From positions 434,001 to 498,000 of the forward strand of contig JAACJP010000012.1 in assembly GCA_013368375.1 (NCBI GenBank): 64,000 nucleotides of DNA. The letters run 5' to 3'. The number at the start of each line of letters is the position of its first letter. Positions within the stretch are counted from its first letter, which is position 1. A program made the translations under genes and the position numbers. The notes under the pieces were generated by a model, which ran no database searches, was not told where the DNA came from, and saw only the letters and a list, made by a program, of their open reading frames with translations. This document shows positions 27,801-39,700 of this stretch, piece by piece. This DNA is from Tricholomella constricta. Taxonomy: Eukaryota > Basidiomycota > Agaricomycetes > Agaricales > Lyophyllaceae.

Positions 27801-29907
27801 ATTTCCCTTCTGAGGCCACTCCATGAACACTTTCTCCGTGAGGTCAGGACGCGCGTGGTAACCGCGCCCCACCAAAGGGCCCTCGATGACCAGTTCGCCA
27901 ATGCCTCCGCGAGGAAGGATATTGAGGTTGACATCGACGACCTAAGTTTTTTTAGCAAGGCGAGTAGATAAGAACCACAAAGAAGCCTTACATATCCGGC
28001 AACATTAGCGAATGGACGTCCTATATTGGCCCGTGGAGTAGTGCAGTCCATGAACCTCGCGCAGCACCCTATCGTGGCTTCGCTGGGCCCATAGAAATTC
28101 GCCAGACGGACTTTGGGGTGGTCAGCCCATTTATCCAGGATCTAAACAGCATGTCAGAGACAATGTTACGAAATGTAGAGAATACTGACAGCGTCGCTCA
28201 TTTTTTCACCTCCACTGGCAATAAACCGCAGCGCCGTGTTACTTCCTCCGTCCTCATCCTGAACGGCACCCATAGTTGCTTCGATCAGACTTGGTACGAT
28301 TCCCAGGTGGGTTATCCCCAGTCGCTTGACATAAAAAGGAAGATTTTCGAGAAGTTGCGAACGCGGTGCACTCAGGAGAGGCATTCCCAGGGCAATTGGC
28401 ATAAATGTTTCGGCCAAATGGACGTCGAAAGCAACGGCTGATTGACAGAAATGTTTAGCAATAAAGCATTGAACGAGTGAGAGGCTACGAACAGGCTACG
28501 GCAAGGTAACGTCCTTGTGATAAGTCTGCCATGCGAACATCGGCCGCGGCGCCACTGAGAGCGACGACCGCCTGCGATAATCCTTTATTCGTTAAAAGAC
28601 ACCCTTTTGGATTCCCGGTGGTCCCTAATTATGATATCAGCGACCAGTCGAAGAAGAAAAAAATATTTGCTACCAGAAGTGTACAGGAGGAATGCTAGCC
28701 CACTGGGACTGGCAAAGTCTACGTCATCACATATTTCCTTTTGAATTTCTGATTGTATGTCATCCTCCTCGTAAAGCACTGTGCGAGCATCGAACAATGA
28801 CGGGGCAGAGACGTCCGCGGTTGTAAAAATAAAACGCGCATGGGAATCTTGAACGATGTATAATTTTCTCTCCGGAGGAAGATCCGGATCAATCTGTGCG
28901 AGGAGTCTATTTCAACGAGATTAAGAGCTGAAGCCTTCAGAGAATCTCACCGGCACATAACATCCTCCTGCCCTCATTATCCCCATCATCGCTATGTGAA
29001 AGTGGATATTTCGAGCCATACAAACAGCCACTCTGTCCTCTGAATTAAGTCCCATCCGTCGCAGCCACCGGGCCGTCTGATTGGCCCTTTTGTGGAATTG
29101 GATGTAGGAGATAGACTCGAAATCGTGAAGTGGCATTTCGGGTGACAGATCGTGATACCATTGGACGGCAGTAGAGTTAGGATGCGTTACAGATCGGCGT
29201 GCAAGATAGTCGGTAGCAAAAGGCAAGGGGGATAGGTGAGGGTAGGCGAGTGCCAGATCTTCTTCGTTTTTTATCCGTTCATACACCGACATAAGGTCGG
29301 GTGGCAGGTTGATGGATGACATGTATGTGGAGGGATGCGCCTCTGATTGAAGAATTGAAAGAGCTACTTGGGAGAGAATCTGGGGTACGAAAGAGTTGTG
29401 TAGGTACTTTGCAGCACTCGAAAGGGAAAGCTCGGTTCCTGACGAAGTGAAGGTGAACGTAAGAGGATATCCATGAGGAAGGACAGAAGGTTCGTTTGAA
29501 AAACGACAGAGCGCGATGCAAGGCCATTGTTTATCATTGAGGTCCAACAATCTTCGAACGATGGAGAGAGGTATCGAATTGGAAGTTTGGGACAGCTGTT
29601 TTCCAACGGCCTGCATAACGTCGTCACATGTGTCGGAGTCTTTCCAGGAGACGCGAACGAAGGTGAGTGGTTCGGTGCCAGACAATTCTACTGCCAGCAG
29701 GATATCCGAAGCCAAACAGTATGCACCAAGGATGCGAGAAATCGCGACGAGTGTTGATGCGACGCGATCAGAACAACCGGGAGGAAGCTGGTAGTTCGCG
29801 GTATGGGTGTCATCGCTAGGACTGCGCGTCGCAGAGAGGTCGGGCCATTCTAGTAGACTGTACGCTTGTAAGAGGATTTGTGCGTTGGCGAGGGATGGCG
29901 AGGACAT
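21892..29907 (-). CDS. Hydroxamate siderophore peptide synthetase (basidioferrin/ferrichrome type), A-T-C-T-C-T-C
   Basis: About 8 kb with many introns. The N-terminal ~230 residues resemble a degenerate condensation remnant. The only adenylation domain shows [31 protein letters not shown] and [15 protein letters not shown]. Then come T1 ([13 protein letters not shown], Ser near 27134), C1 ([15 protein letters not shown]), T2 ([16 protein letters not shown], Ser near 25334), C2 ([15 protein letters not shown]), T3 ([14 protein letters not shown], Ser near 23526) and C3 ([15 protein letters not shown]). There is no thioesterase or reductase domain. Family knowledge: synthetases of this layout in basidiomycetes use one A domain repeatedly to link three N5-acyl-N5-hydroxyornithine units, giving a trihydroxamate iron chelator. 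The neighbouring ornithine monooxygenase and the GATA-type iron motifs in the shared promoter support this. Start ATG at 29907 ([10 protein letters not shown]), stop TAG at 21894-21892. Exact product (linear or cyclic, acetyl or other acyl) is not shown by sequence. Confidence 0.92.
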
Positions 29908-30122
29908 GGCAGGTGGGACCAGAGGTTTGGGCCGTTCAGCTCAGGGATAGGACAAGTACGACCGAACAAACACGGGCTTATGAGATGCCGGGGGTAATTT
30001 ATGGGAGAACCGGATAAAAGTGTCGATACATCGGTTTGGAGAGCTAGATCTGTTCATTTTTTGAGTTGGACGTCGGAAAACGGCCTCTGTTGCGAGCTTG
30101 GCGGGCAAAGGCACGGGTAATC

Positions 30123-30131
30123 TTATCTGAT
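30123..30131 (-). promoter_or_regulatory. Iron-responsive GATA site ATCAGATAA
   Basis: Plus strand reads TTATCTGAT, i.e. ATCAGATAA on the minus strand, about 216-224 bases upstream of the synthetase start. It is a full match to the nine-base ATCWGATAA consensus. Confidence 0.75.
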
Positions 30132-30190
30132 ATGATCCGACAAGCTCCGTCATTGGCTGGCAGATCGCTTGGCAAGGGGCACCAGACACT

Positions 30191-30199
30191 ATCAGATAA
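30191..30199 (+). promoter_or_regulatory. Iron-responsive GATA site ATCAGATAA
   Basis: A full nine-base match on the plus strand, about 304-312 bases upstream of the monooxygenase start and in inverted orientation to the site 60 bases away. Paired sites are common in promoters bound by these two-zinc-finger repressors. Confidence 0.75.
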
Positions 30200-30502
30200 A
30201 AAAATTCACCTTCTCTAATCTGATTAGATCACTCGTTCCTCTCGTCGTCCAGGAAAACCTCTGAAAAAGGCTAATATGTCCTCGCCGCCGCGTTCTAACC
30301 TGGGCCCATGGGCCTGGCTATCACGCAATTCGTGCCGCTTGGACGCCAACCTGAACGCAACCATGTGGCAGCCGTGGCAGCCATTCAATTGTTTTTTTCC
30401 TTCCCCGTCCACTTTGTCCTTATAATGGGTTCCGGACGTCCGGATTCTTTGCTTCCCCAACTCTAGACCTACTTCCCTCTTCCAATTCTAATCTTTCTTT
30501 GG

Positions 30503-32420
30503 ATGCCCTCATCAAAAATTGACGACTCCGCCGTCTACGACCTGATCGGCTTGGGTTTCGGACCCGCAAACCTTGCCATTGCAGGCGCCGTCATCGAGAA
30601 GCGGACCTCTACGGTAAGGTGACAACGCTGCGACATATGTCCACACTACTCAACGCAATACAGTCCTCGGGTTCGTTCCCTATCGAGAAGGTTCTCTTCA
30701 TTGAGAAACATGACAAGTTCCGCTGGCATCCTGGCATGCTACTTCCAGATGCGAGAATGCAAATAAGGTCAGTCGCTATCGCGCTCTCTCTCTGTCCAAT
30801 CCTCACTGACCCTTCCGTCACCCATATCTAGTTTCATGAAGGACCTCGCCACCCTCCGCAACCCGCAGTCGCCCATCACATTCCTTGCTTATTTGCATAG
30901 CCAAGATCGACTCGTGTCCTTCATAAACAGGGGATCGATGGTTCCCAGCCGCAAGGAATTTGCAGACTATCTCTCGTGGGCTGCCCAGTATGTAAAAGAC
31001 AACGGAGTCGACGTTTTGTACGGCCACGAAGTCATCCGACTTAGCCGCGGAGAATTCGATACCATCAACATCCACAGTCGCAACGTTGCCACAGGCGAAC
31101 AGCGTGTTATCAAAGCTCGTATGTCGATAGATTTATTCCGAAAACTCTTGCTGATGTTATTTTTCAGGCGACATTGTAATTTCTCCTGGCGGTGCTCCGC
31201 GAATTCCAGAGTCTATCGTGTCTATTTCAGACCATCCCTTTGTTATTCACAGTTCAGCCTATGCGACATCCATTGAACCTGTTCTCAAGTCCTTGGCTAG
31301 CAAGTTGCGCCCTCTCCGTGTCGCCATCATCGGTTCTGGCCAGTCAGCGGCGGAGGTCACGATGGACCTCCGCGAGCGTTTGAGCTTGATTCCGTGCGCT
31401 GGATTCCGTCATGAACTCGATATGATTATACGGAAGGGTTCCCTGAAACCTAGTGATGATTCACCTTTCGCGAATGAGATATTCGATCCCTCTTGTAGGT
31501 CTTTTCTGACTACCGTCAGAGTTATATGCTGATGTCTTCGTCGGTAGCCACAGAGACCTGGTTCAATATGCCTACGGAGCGGATTCGAGCGTCGAGATTG
31601 GCGGAATATAAATCAACAAATTATGGCGTCGTGAATCCTCGGACTCTTGAAATTGTATGTCGTACTCTTCTTAGGTACGGAGCGAGCTCTAATTTTTTTG
31701 CCTCAGTTGCACGAGGTAATATACGACCAGAAGCTGGATGAAGGTATTGCAAAGCGTACTGCCTCTGCCACGTCCACCCATCCACACATCAACATCCTTC
31801 CGTACACCTCTATCATTTCCACCAATACCAATCATACCCCCGTCTCCTCGTCAAACAACTTACAAACGAAGAACGACGATGCCTCCCTGTTTTCCATCAT
31901 CACCCAGAATGTGATCTCTCGTGCTATATCTGAAGTTAGATATGACATGGTGATCTGCGCCACAGGATATCAGCGTTCTTGCTGGATCAACCTGCTCAAA
32001 GACTCCGATATCGGAAAGAACTTCGGGCTTCACAGCGCGTCATCCACTGTTCAGCTTCTCCCTATCAGCAGGTGTCGTTCCAGGCACGTCGATTTCCACT
32101 TGAACGAGGCCATCTCAAGCTCTGGCACGCCTTCTCCGTCGAGCGACAGCGCTTGCAGCACCCCGCCCACCTCACCCCACCCATCCACTTTCTCTTCACC
32201 GCATATTGACAGTCAGATTCCCGACACGGTTTATATCTCTCGAAATTACCGATTACTCCCTTCCAGTCCTGAAGGATGCGGGGAAGCTGCACCTCAGCTC
32301 AAGTCAAGAGTATATCTACAGGGAGTTGAGGAGGCGACGCATGGTTTAAGCGATACATTACTGAGCGTCCTTGGGGTCAGGGCGGGGGAAGTCGTTGGCG
32401 ATATCTGTCATAGGGATTAA
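30503..32420 (+). CDS. L-ornithine N5-monooxygenase
   Basis: The start at 30503 gives MPSSKIDDSAVYDLIGLGFG, an FAD-binding GxGxxN site (GLGFGPANLAIAG). Next are FIEKHDKFRWHPGMLLPDAR and MQISFMKDLATLRNPQSP (the substrate-proximal family signature), DIVISPGGAPRIPE, the NADPH site RVAIIGSGQSAAEV, NEIFDPS, TNYGVVNPRTLEILHEVIYD and the C-terminal ATGY motif (YDMVICATGYQRS). This flavoenzyme hydroxylates ornithine at N5, the first committed step of hydroxamate siderophore formation; equivalent to SidA/Sid1/Omo1. It shares a promoter with the synthetase. Odd feature: a Ser/Pro/Thr-rich insertion of about 40 residues near 32110-32215 between the ATGY region and the C-terminal Tyr/Leu-rich tail. The stop is at 32418-32420. 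Confidence 0.93.
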
Positions 32421-32731
32421 ACCGTACATCATTATATTATTAGACATACAGATACCAAAATCAGATCACTTTCAAAAAAAAAAAAACCCTGAGCGAAACG
32501 AGGAGGCTTTCCGAGGTGCTCTGGTTTGAACATGTTACATGGGAGTACTGGAGCGTCCTGTACCATACCAAGACCCTCCACGCGTTGTGAGGGGCCTATG
32601 TGAGTCTACTGGGCGTCCTGCGGCACAAATAAATTTCCAAATCCGAATGAAGCATATTATTCACACGGTGCTACAAATTTGCAGCTGGTGCGCGTTTACT
32701 GTTGCCATCCTCCTCGACGGCCACCTGAGCC
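32421..32731. other. Intergenic region with A-run
   Basis: 311 bases between the monooxygenase stop and the RLP24 start. It holds a 12-base A-run near 32474-32485 and no convincing gene. Confidence 0.5.
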
Positions 32732-33539
32732 ATGCGTATCGAAAAATGCTACTTTTGTTCTACAAACGTATACCCCGGTCATGGTGCGTTGTCTAACTCT
32801 AGGCAGGGTTTTTGGTCCCTGACGAGCAATCAGGTTCTGCATTCGTTAGGAATGATGCAAAAGTCTTCAGGTTCTGCACATCCAAGTACGTTTCAAGTTT
32901 TTCCGTTCGATCTATAAATGACACTGATTGCGCGATATAGATGCCACAAAAACTTCAAGTATGGCTCGGCCTCTACACAATCGTCAATCGTCTAACTGAT
33001 TTGGCTCTCTTTCTACAGAATGAAACGAAACCCTCGTAAAGTCAGGTGGACGAAGGCTTTCAGGAAGGCAGCGGGCAAGGAGATGACCATAGTGAGTCCA
33101 GTATAATTTTACACTCGAATCATCTCAACACTGCTATTCAGGATTCGACCATCGACTTCGAGAAGCGGAGAAATGTTCCTGTACGCTACGATCGCGACCT
33201 CATCCAGACTACGATCAAGGCAATAAAACGGGTGGGAGAGATCAAAAGCCGGAGAGAACGTGCATTCTTCAAAAACAGGTACGTTAATGTATTTTCTGTA
33301 GCCATAGCCTCAATCTCAACGTCTTGATGTCATTCAGAATGGCTGTCAGTCGGGAGAAGCAAAGAGCTCATCGGAGAAAGACCATGGAGGCCACAAAAAC
33401 CGCTGTCAAATTGCACAAACCTATGGCAGTCGAGTCCCCAATGTCTACCAAAGTGCAAGAAAAGATCAAAGTTCCGACAAAATCCAGGAGCGCCTTGATT
33501 CAAGGGGAGGGGCGGTCGATGGGTATGGATATCGATTGA
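32732..33539 (+). CDS. RLP24: Ribosome biogenesis protein RLP24
   Basis: The exons give [60 protein letters not shown], then [20 protein letters not shown] and a Lys/Arg-rich tail ending GMDID. The first 60 residues are an L24e-type zinc-binding module with Cys6, Cys9 and the FCTSKCHKNF pair of Cys. The length (~180 residues) and the basic C-terminal extension distinguish Rlp24 (pre-60S assembly factor, replaced by L24e in the cytoplasm and released by the Drg1 AAA-ATPase) from ribosomal L24e. One exon is only 18 bases long (32941-32958), bounded by AG and GTATGG, and supplies the second Cys and HKNF. Start chosen because Met-Arg-Ile-Glu is the invariant family start. Confidence 0.93.
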
Positions 33540-33708
33540 TAGCTCTGTTGGGTTGGCCGCTACGAGGTTGCTGTCATTCGCACTTTCGTCCCTTAGTGAC
33601 ATGTAGATTCCGCCATTTATAATACAGGATGTGTGTCTATGCTATGTAAATTACAGATGCAGTGTAAAGCAGTTGATGCCAGTTATGATATAGAAAGAAA
33701 GATCGAAA

Positions 33709-36700
33709 TTAGCGCCGTTTGTACTTGGCCTCGTTCTCATGCCGGATGTCAGGGTCCAGGGAATTGTGAAGTCCTAAGAGAGTCTTGCTGACAGCCTCGC
33801 TTGCTCCTATCATCGGTTTGAGCACTGCGATGGGAACAGCCCGTATCACAGAACGGACAGGGCCCTGATTATCAACATATCAGCAAACCGGAGTACTCTC
33901 AAGCACAACTGGAACTGACCTCGTTCCCTGACCGTTCATAGACCTCCATGGGTACCGCAAGGATTGTCTGCGCCGCAGAATTGAAGTTCTTTCGCAGGCT
34001 CTTATACGCAGATTGCACCCCTTCCTTGATATCGACAGGCTGCTGGGAATACTTGGAAATGAGGTCCGACTCTTCATCGTCATCGGTTGCGATATATGTG
34101 AAATCATCTCCAGCGGTGCTTTGGACTGTTTCTGCGGTAATCGGCTGGCTGAATTGGCCTCCCAGGACACCTTCGGCTTGTTCGAGTATAACCTGAGTGC
34201 CGGTAGCAAGGCGAGCACCTAGTTTTATGGCCTCGATCGCAGTTGATTTTACAAATGCGGTGGTGCCTTTCTGGACTCCACGGACAATTCGTCCATCCTT
34301 CTTGTACTGTGCAATAGGAAGAAGGACAAGATCTGCGACACCAGAGCCAACGTTGACGACAGAGCGGATAGGCGCGACACCCGAAATGACTTCCACCAGT
34401 TGTGTGGCTTTGACATCAGGGGTCCATAAATCGTTCAGCAACTCAAAGAGACGTGGCCACCCTGTGATCTGTAAGGAATATGAGCTAGAACCACAGAGGC
34501 GGTACATCGCCACTTACACCGGCCAAGGTAATATGGCGCAAAGTCATCTCAGCACCGTCGAAATGGAAGAAGTTCATCAACTCAATGGTCCTTCCCTCTC
34601 GCAAGGCCCGGTAATCTACGCGTCGAGGTTTGTAATCGAGTTTGAGATCTACAGGGAACACCTCGGCCGATTCTGTTTTGATTGTCATAAATCTGTTCTC
34701 CGAATATCGTGTATCTTACTCACGAAAATAAATTTCATCGTCATTGTCAGATTCTGCAGTTGAATATGCATGAGGATCCTTGAAGCTGAAAAAACTCTTC
34801 AAGAAATCAACAGCATCCTGGTCGACGTACAAGCGAAGGGGAAGAATCTTAGCCTAGACATTAACTAGTCAGACCAAATCCAAATCAACAGTAAGCGATG
34901 CTCACACGAAGTCTAGCCTCCTCCACAGGGTGGCCAGGGACAGGTCGAACACTACGCAACTCAACACGGATCATATTGGAATTTGTCTCGCGAATGTTGC
35001 CCCTGGAGTCCGAACGAAGTGAAGTTAGAAACTTTTTCCAAGTGGAGGTCTTGATATGATCAAGAATTTCGAGGTCCCGGACGGTGGCAAGTGTCCTGGA
35101 AACCACTGGTGCATCTGACAGATAATGATCCACCTCGGCTTCAAGACCAAACAGGCGAAACTCCATGCTTGGGTTACGGGAACGTGTGAGTCGCTTGCCG
35201 TGGACACGCACCGATCGACCTCGTGGTTTTCCGGATGAAGGAGGCTTGAGAGACTGCCAGGAACTCTGGCTTGATGTCTCGACATCTTCCTTCAACTCTT
35301 CGTCAATGGCAGCGATAAGAGCACCAGGTTCGAGGCCATCGACGTCGTGATCTAGTCCAATGTATAGGGAATTGAACAGGAGGGCACTTGTCTCTTCCGC
35401 GCTGGGGTCCTGAACTTGCCCGCTAGCGACGAGTTGTCTGATTTTGGCCAATCGGCGCCGCATCCCTTTAACTTCTTCCTCGATAGTTTTTCTGGTCTTC
35501 GGCCAATCGTAACCATCATAAAGAAAGAGTGTGATGTCACTATCACGGAGACGTAGCCTAAAAGCGGTTTCCCCAAATCTGAGAGGCATATTTGAATAAA
35601 CTGTAAAACAAACCAGGCCGGCCGAACACGTACTGATCGGTTACACCACTAGCATCGGGAGACAGGTTGTCGAAATAACTTTCCGTGACCTTGATGCCCT
35701 CTGGACGAAGGATTTTGATCGTTTCCCCGCCAATTCTGGAAATTACACCCGTTCCGTCTGCTATAGCATGTGGATATTCAGCCTGCGATTCATCGATGTC
35801 GAATTCATCTAGATCATCGTCACGAAGCTCGCGCAATCCTGCAGCCGCTCCAAAAGATTCGTCCAAGTAATCCATGTTCGTAGGCAGGTCATCGCTGATC
35901 ATGTCTGGAGCTGTACCAACGTCTGGCACTTTCATGAAAGCGAGGTCATCTACGGAAGCTAAGCATAATGGTTAGCCCTTTTATCCATGACTCAAGTTAC
36001 TTTAGCAATACCCATTAGTCCATTTTTGACGGTAGATTGTTTCGAAACCATGGTAGGGCCCCTGCTAGGTTTCGGGTTCCTGCTTTTCCTGATGTCATTG
36101 GGAGATAAAAGGCAAGATCAGGGTACAGACTTTTCTTCACCAGGAGGCTTGAAGACAGTTGCAAGGTCGTTTGCAAATGCTGTGACCGCAGATAACGAGT
36201 CGGCGCATATGTGTACTTGGAAACGTACATGGTCTAACGATATCTAGAATTTGGCAAGAAGTTAGCCTGACATTCTCGAAATGCATTAGTTTCGCTTACA
36301 TTAGTCGTTGGGGGTTTGATGGTATGGGCGAAACCCATGTAGAGGTCCCCAACTTCAGCTAAAAGGGCAAAACCAGCGCTCTGGCAGTAAAGTTCAAATC
36401 TGAAGGTATTTGTTTGGATAAGAGACAAACCTTCCACAATGCAACCCCCTGACGCGATGACACCGTGTCCATATCCACCTCATTCAAAACATCATCGACA
36501 ACGAGGAGAGCTACAGCGGGTATAGAAAGTTGGAACGAAGAGTCCGGAGATTTTCCGATGACGTCCGTTGCAAAGTCCAAGTCGTCGATCTGCACAACAA
36601 TGGCACCGGGATGATTAGGAGCGAAGGTACGGATCGCCCCATCAGAAACTTTGAGGGATATGCGTGTACGTTCACTTGGAATGACGGACTCGAACGTCTG

Positions 36701-39700
36701 AGAAAATGTTCATCTTTGCCGGATAGAATTCGTTTTATCTACTTACCCCCGGCGGCGACTTTACGAATACTCCCAAATCCGTGGTCCATGAAAAGTCAGG
36801 AAAGATGGTGAACGTGAAGCCGGAGAGCGTCAATTTGACTCGCGACTCTTTGGCTGTAATTCCCGGTACCACCAGAGAAGTGAAGCGAAGTTTCACCATG
36901 GACTTCGGGGCTGACGCCTATGAAATCATGAACGAAGGAGCTCAGGGAGAACAGAAGTGCGAGAACACTGACCAGACTGCGAGGAGCAGTCAATGACATA
37001 AAGATTTGACTTGAATGTGGGGTAGGCATGTTGATGATTGTCACATCCATAACCCCAAGAGTAAGGACTGTTTCATCCTGCACTGAATACTGAAAAGACT
37101 GTTGAAAGGCGAGGCAGTCAAAATACCGACCTTTCCTTCTGGCTTTAGTTCAATCAAAACATCAATGTCGGATGCGGAGGCGATGAAGGGCTGGACGTTG
37201 TTACGTTGAGCCCGCGGCACCATGGCTCGGACAAAGGCTATTTGGGACGCGTCAACATCTTCTGACGCAAGAGAAAGATCACATACCCTCTGAGATAGTC
37301 AGCTTTATGACTGTCTCCGATTGTGAACTTTCTGGGCTAGTACTCAAGGCACTCCCGCTCCCGCTCCTTGACTTCGCAAAGTATCGGCTTCCAATGAGAC
37401 TTGTATCACGACTGTCAGCCTTTTCGGTAGCCGTATCATCTTTGTTTCCTTCATATTCTCCATTGAAAATCCTGTCCAGATGTTGCGCCACGTCATCAGC
37501 CCAATACTGCAAACTGTCGAGGATAGGTTTGGAGATGTCGACAACGACAGAAGGAATGCAGATGCTTAACGCCATAACTGTCGTGAATTCTGTGGAAGCG
37601 GGCTTGGACTTTGTGATAGCTATGCGGGGGTGGAGGGGCGCCACAAGTTCGAGGACGACATCACCGTCATCACTGCTAGATGCAAGGGAAGCTGCTGAAA
37701 GTATCGATGTTGCAGAAGACTCGTGAACTGAGGAGCAAGCAATGATGATTCTTTTGAAGTCAGCTCCCAAAAGGAAGGTTTCTTCGGAGGGGCGTGGAAC
37801 TATCGGTGCCCCGGTGGTTGCAAATCGGGTGGCTTGCTTCAATGGTTCAGGAGCGGTGAAGAGCCTGACGCCGTGGAGGTCAATCACTAGAGCTCCAGAC
37901 CGTGGAGAACATTGAAGAGGGGATGGGCATCGAATTTGTACACGGATCATGTTAATTGTAATGGATGCCTTGACATCTGAATTGCCTGTTGCACTGAACT
38001 ACAAAGAGTCAGGCATGCTGGGTGAGAGGTGATGCTGATATGGATTTACCTTCCGTGTTCGCTGTTTTGTCGGCATCCTTTCGTCAGTAGGTCGGTCTGC
38101 GCCATGGTCAAAGTCCAAATTGAGGTCTTGAAGAACCAGCTTCTCCATTCTTCGTCGCTCCTTATCCTCCTCGTGTGTATTTCGGGCACGTGGGGAGGCA
38201 GGAGGGGTTTCTGCATCCCCGTCGCTATCGTCAGATAGGTCACTTCTAGGTCTTGGATCATGAGTTGACCCATGACCGAGTTCGACCTTGTCCCCGATTG
38301 CTTCATCCAGGAATGCTAGGATTCTATCACAACGAAGAGCGTTTCCCAGGTCCAAAAGGATATGCAACGGTATCACTTTAATGTCAATCTCGCCTGACTC
38401 GATTGGTGGTCCATGCCGAGACGAAGTTGATACCATGCGTGTCTTGAAGGTGATGGATATAGCAGCTGACGAGGCTCTGGAATCAACATGGGTTTCATGC
38501 TGGGCCGGCCTTCGGGTGGATTTGGTGCGCCACAAGGATAATTTCAGACCATTGGACCGAAACCTTTGATTTGTCCAATCCACGACTTGAAAGATCGGCA
38601 GATTCGGGTCGAGACGATCCTTCGACGGATGATGATGGTGCACATCGTATTGGCTTGTGAGATCCCGGTCCGTGATAAGTATCGGCGAAGCCAAGATAGT
38701 GGGTTCTGCTGTCGAAGCGCTGGACGTCCCGTAGACGGAGAAGAGAGAGAAGTCGCCGACGGTCAGACCACATGACAGGTTTTTGGTTACAGTTGTCCTC
38801 GTAGATCTCGTACTTTTGAGTCCCGGAAAGTCTTCTGAGACTGAAATGGATGACAGCGAGGCAGAGATCGATTCGAGATACAACCGGAGATAGCCGTGTG
38901 GGAGGACAGGAGGTACCAGAGACCACTTGAAAAAATCCGCCAACAAAGTCCTATGCGCGGCCTCCCTGTCGTCGGACGAGGGTAACAGTACAAGAAGGAC
39001 AAGGCCACGAAGTTTAACAGCAATTTGTACATCAATAACTGATTGTGAAGGAGGATCCCGATCATCGTGTGCATGTCGTGTGGTGAAGTTTTTTGCTAGA
39101 CTTAGCAAACCTCGAACATGCCATGCTTTAAGCGCACAAGCTATCACCCCGAGCGTTACTGTCATGCGAAGAGCTTCGTCGCCCCTTACATTATTGTGAA
39201 CCGGTGGCGAGGCTTGTGGTGAAAATGGAAACTCCGTCTCAGGAGCCATAGGGGATGAGGTGCTAACTTGGATTAAGATAGGCGATGATCCAAAAGATAC
39301 CAGGACTTCCGCCTGCTCGTCGTCAGGAGGCTGGTCGCAGCGAGGGTGAGTGATGGTGGGGGGATCATCTGCTCGTGCAGGAAGGGTTGTTATACTCCCA
39401 CGCAGGTTACCATGATCTCGTTCTCCTTCTATGAAGGTTGGCGCAGTGGATATGGCACTCTGGTACATACTGCTGGCAATTGAGCTGTTGGGTGAAACTG
39501 GCCGAGGCGGGAGGAACGCCAGGGATTGGGACATTGTAAATTGTGTTTCTTCGTCGAGAGATGAAGATGACGAAGAAGGAGAAACAGGCCGTAGGCTATG
39601 GGGCGAAGGGGAAGGTGGTGAACTTAGCGTAGATGCTGGTTGCGCATTCGGCGTGTATACCTGGGGCGGTGGAGCCTCAGGACGTAGGTTGCGTGCGGTA

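Larger units (their letters stand above)
29908..30502. promoter_or_regulatory. Bidirectional siderophore promoter with iron-GATA motifs
   Basis: 595 bases between the divergent starts of the synthetase and the ornithine monooxygenase. It contains two perfect ATCAGATAA motifs in opposite orientation (30123-30131 minus; 30191-30199 plus) and one near match (30216-30224, one base off). ATCWGATAA is the known target of fungal iron-responsive GATA repressors (Urbs1/SreA class), which shut siderophore genes when iron is ample. Coordinate repression of both genes is therefore inferred. Confidence 0.75.
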
